Below the pieces are notes generated by a model, which saw only the letters and a program-made list of their open reading frames with translations, did not search any database and was not told the origin of the DNA. The position numbers and the translations under genes were made by a program. From assembly GCA_019614645.1 (NCBI GenBank), contig JABWDB010000017.1:3856501-3920500 (forward strand): DNA of 64,000 bases, in the 5' to 3' direction. Positions 62,795 to 64,000 of this stretch are shown here, piece after piece (the first letter of the stretch is position 1; each line of letters opens with the position of its first letter). Source of the DNA: Stratiolaelaps scimitus. Taxonomy: Eukaryota; Arthropoda; Arachnida; Mesostigmata; Laelapidae.

Positions 62795-63807
62795 CAATGA
62801 AGGACAATTATCGTAGTCGTATTACCAACTGACTAGGGGAGGTTTGACACGGACAAGGTCGCCACCATGGAGCAGGGTTGTTTTTACTACAACGCCAATC
62901 ATTAGATGTGCAAAGTGTTAACGCAATTGACGTAGTAGGTACCATGGCGACTTGGGCTCGGAGGCCCTAATACCCTTATAAAAAGGCCATTCTTCTAACT
63001 GCACCCGCACAAGACTAGAACACGTTTGCTTTCTTCATGACCATTTTAGAAAGCTTTGACCAGCTTTAATTCGCCGATCGATGCCTAGGTGTTTTGCCTA
63101 GATAAACATGTCCTATCTTCTTAGTATACCAATTGTACCTTGCAATGCAACATCCTCAATACACCACATATCGAAAAACACTGTTTATCCTATAAAGCAA
63201 GTAATGCTTAGGGCCATTCGAGTACGGGGGCGGCAGAGGCTTTTCTACTAACGCCGGCTTATAGGAGGTCAGATGAGAGCTACCCTGTTCCCGCATGACA
63301 CACAGCGAATTTCAGGATGTCAGACGTACATTGCCGAACAATAACAACATCAGCGCCGGCTGTCTCGCCAGGTGGCCGTGTAACGATGCCAGCTGACCTC
63401 GGACGGTGGCCGGTAGTGGGTAACGTTATTTTCGTTTTGCGTTAAAACCCCAACGAGCGCTGCTAGAACTTGCTAGTACTTTTGACGACATCCTCCCCTT
63501 TCCCTTGACAAACTTTCGAGCGCTCTTCTGCGTGCTGCTGCTGCTGTTCGTCCCTCGCTGGCGAAGCCATTCAAACTGAAAATGACAGCACTAGAGACTA
63601 CCGCTCGCAGCAGCACACTAACTAGCAAGCCACGCGGCCGAAGAGAAGTTGGCTGGTCTCCGAGGGCTGAAACTGCGAGCTTCAGGAAGAGGAAAAGGTG
63701 ATGAAAATATAGCTCGTGAACATGTCTGAACGTGCACAGCGTTTTCCATTCGCTATGGCGCTCGTTCGCTATTGTTTCGAGTTTTTTTTAAAAACATTTT
63801 TCTGCAG
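62795..63807. other. Unassigned; CpG-rich from about 63350
   Basis: A short (CTG)n run at about 63533-63546. No recognised protein. The rise in CpG may mark approach to a gene whose exon is proposed at 63808. Confidence 0.4.
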
Positions 63808-63959
63808 CGTCAACGACGACCGAACACGGAGCCGTCCGACCTCGAGCTCTGGCTCGATACATCGTCATCCGTGAGGAAAGGGCGGGCGGGCGGGCTCGTG
63901 CTAGTTAGTGGCGCAGACGAGCTAACAGAAAATAATCTCGCTCCTGGAAAGCCGGCTTG
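63808..63959 (+). CDS. Candidate internal exon at window edge
   Basis: A strong acceptor (T-rich tract then TTTTTCTGCAG, ending at 63807) and a good donor (GTGAGTAGC from 63960) enclose 152 bases. Only one frame is open across it, reading RQRRPNTEPSDLELWLDTSS, then SVRKGRAGG and ADELTENNLAPGKPA. The sequence is CpG-rich and codon-like. No family is recognised, and the next exon would lie beyond the window. Confidence 0.38.
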
Positions 63960-64000
63960 GTGAGTAGCTGGCTCTGGGACAGCCCACGCGTAGATACGAG

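Overview
This is eukaryotic, animal-like DNA and carries no bacterial-style gene layout. There are no long uninterrupted reading frames outside mobile elements. Microsatellites are common, the tRNA-like elements have internal polymerase III boxes, and the few coding pieces I recognise are short and bounded by GT/AG splice sites. A mariner transposon with D,D34D spacing, a non-LTR retrotransposon relic and tRNA-derived SINEs together suggest an arthropod, possibly a mite or tick. That placement is inference only; no mitochondrial, rRNA or species-diagnostic sequence is present.

Layout. 0-13.5 kb is mostly unassigned, with copies of a tRNA-derived SINE (3.3-3.7 kb, 6.1 kb), a second tRNA-like element (7.7 kb) and one possible short exon (6.3 kb). 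14.9-18.4 kb holds three diverged tandem copies of an unidentified unit; the middle copy keeps an open frame of about 237 codons. 20.2-22.2 kb has a candidate small secreted protein on the minus strand, then a 593-bp block bounded by 49-bp inverted repeats that encloses an exon-like frame. From 22.7 kb to 47.7 kb the minus strand carries two exons of a short-chain dehydrogenase of the retinol-dehydrogenase kind, about 25 kb apart. The part encoding the YxxxK active site was not found between them. A worn second mariner (34.9-35.4 kb) and SINE copies (34.2 and 46.4 kb) lie in that interval.

48.7-50.0 kb is a nearly intact mariner: TA target duplications, 26-bp terminal inverted repeats and a transposase frame broken by one stop codon. 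54.1 kb has a 22-bp-arm fold-back. 57.9-59.0 kb is a frameshifted reverse-transcriptase fragment. 62.4-62.8 kb has a tRNA-like sequence with intact acceptor-type arms beside a candidate exon. A further candidate exon with good splice sites ends at the right edge.

The annotation is sparse because most of the window looks intronic or intergenic. Gene calls beyond the transposons and the dehydrogenase exons are tentative. I found no evidence of an operon, CRISPR array, phage or other prokaryotic system, and nothing that clearly amounts to a new biological system. The best leads are the three-copy tandem family and the inverted-repeat block at 21.5-22.1 kb.
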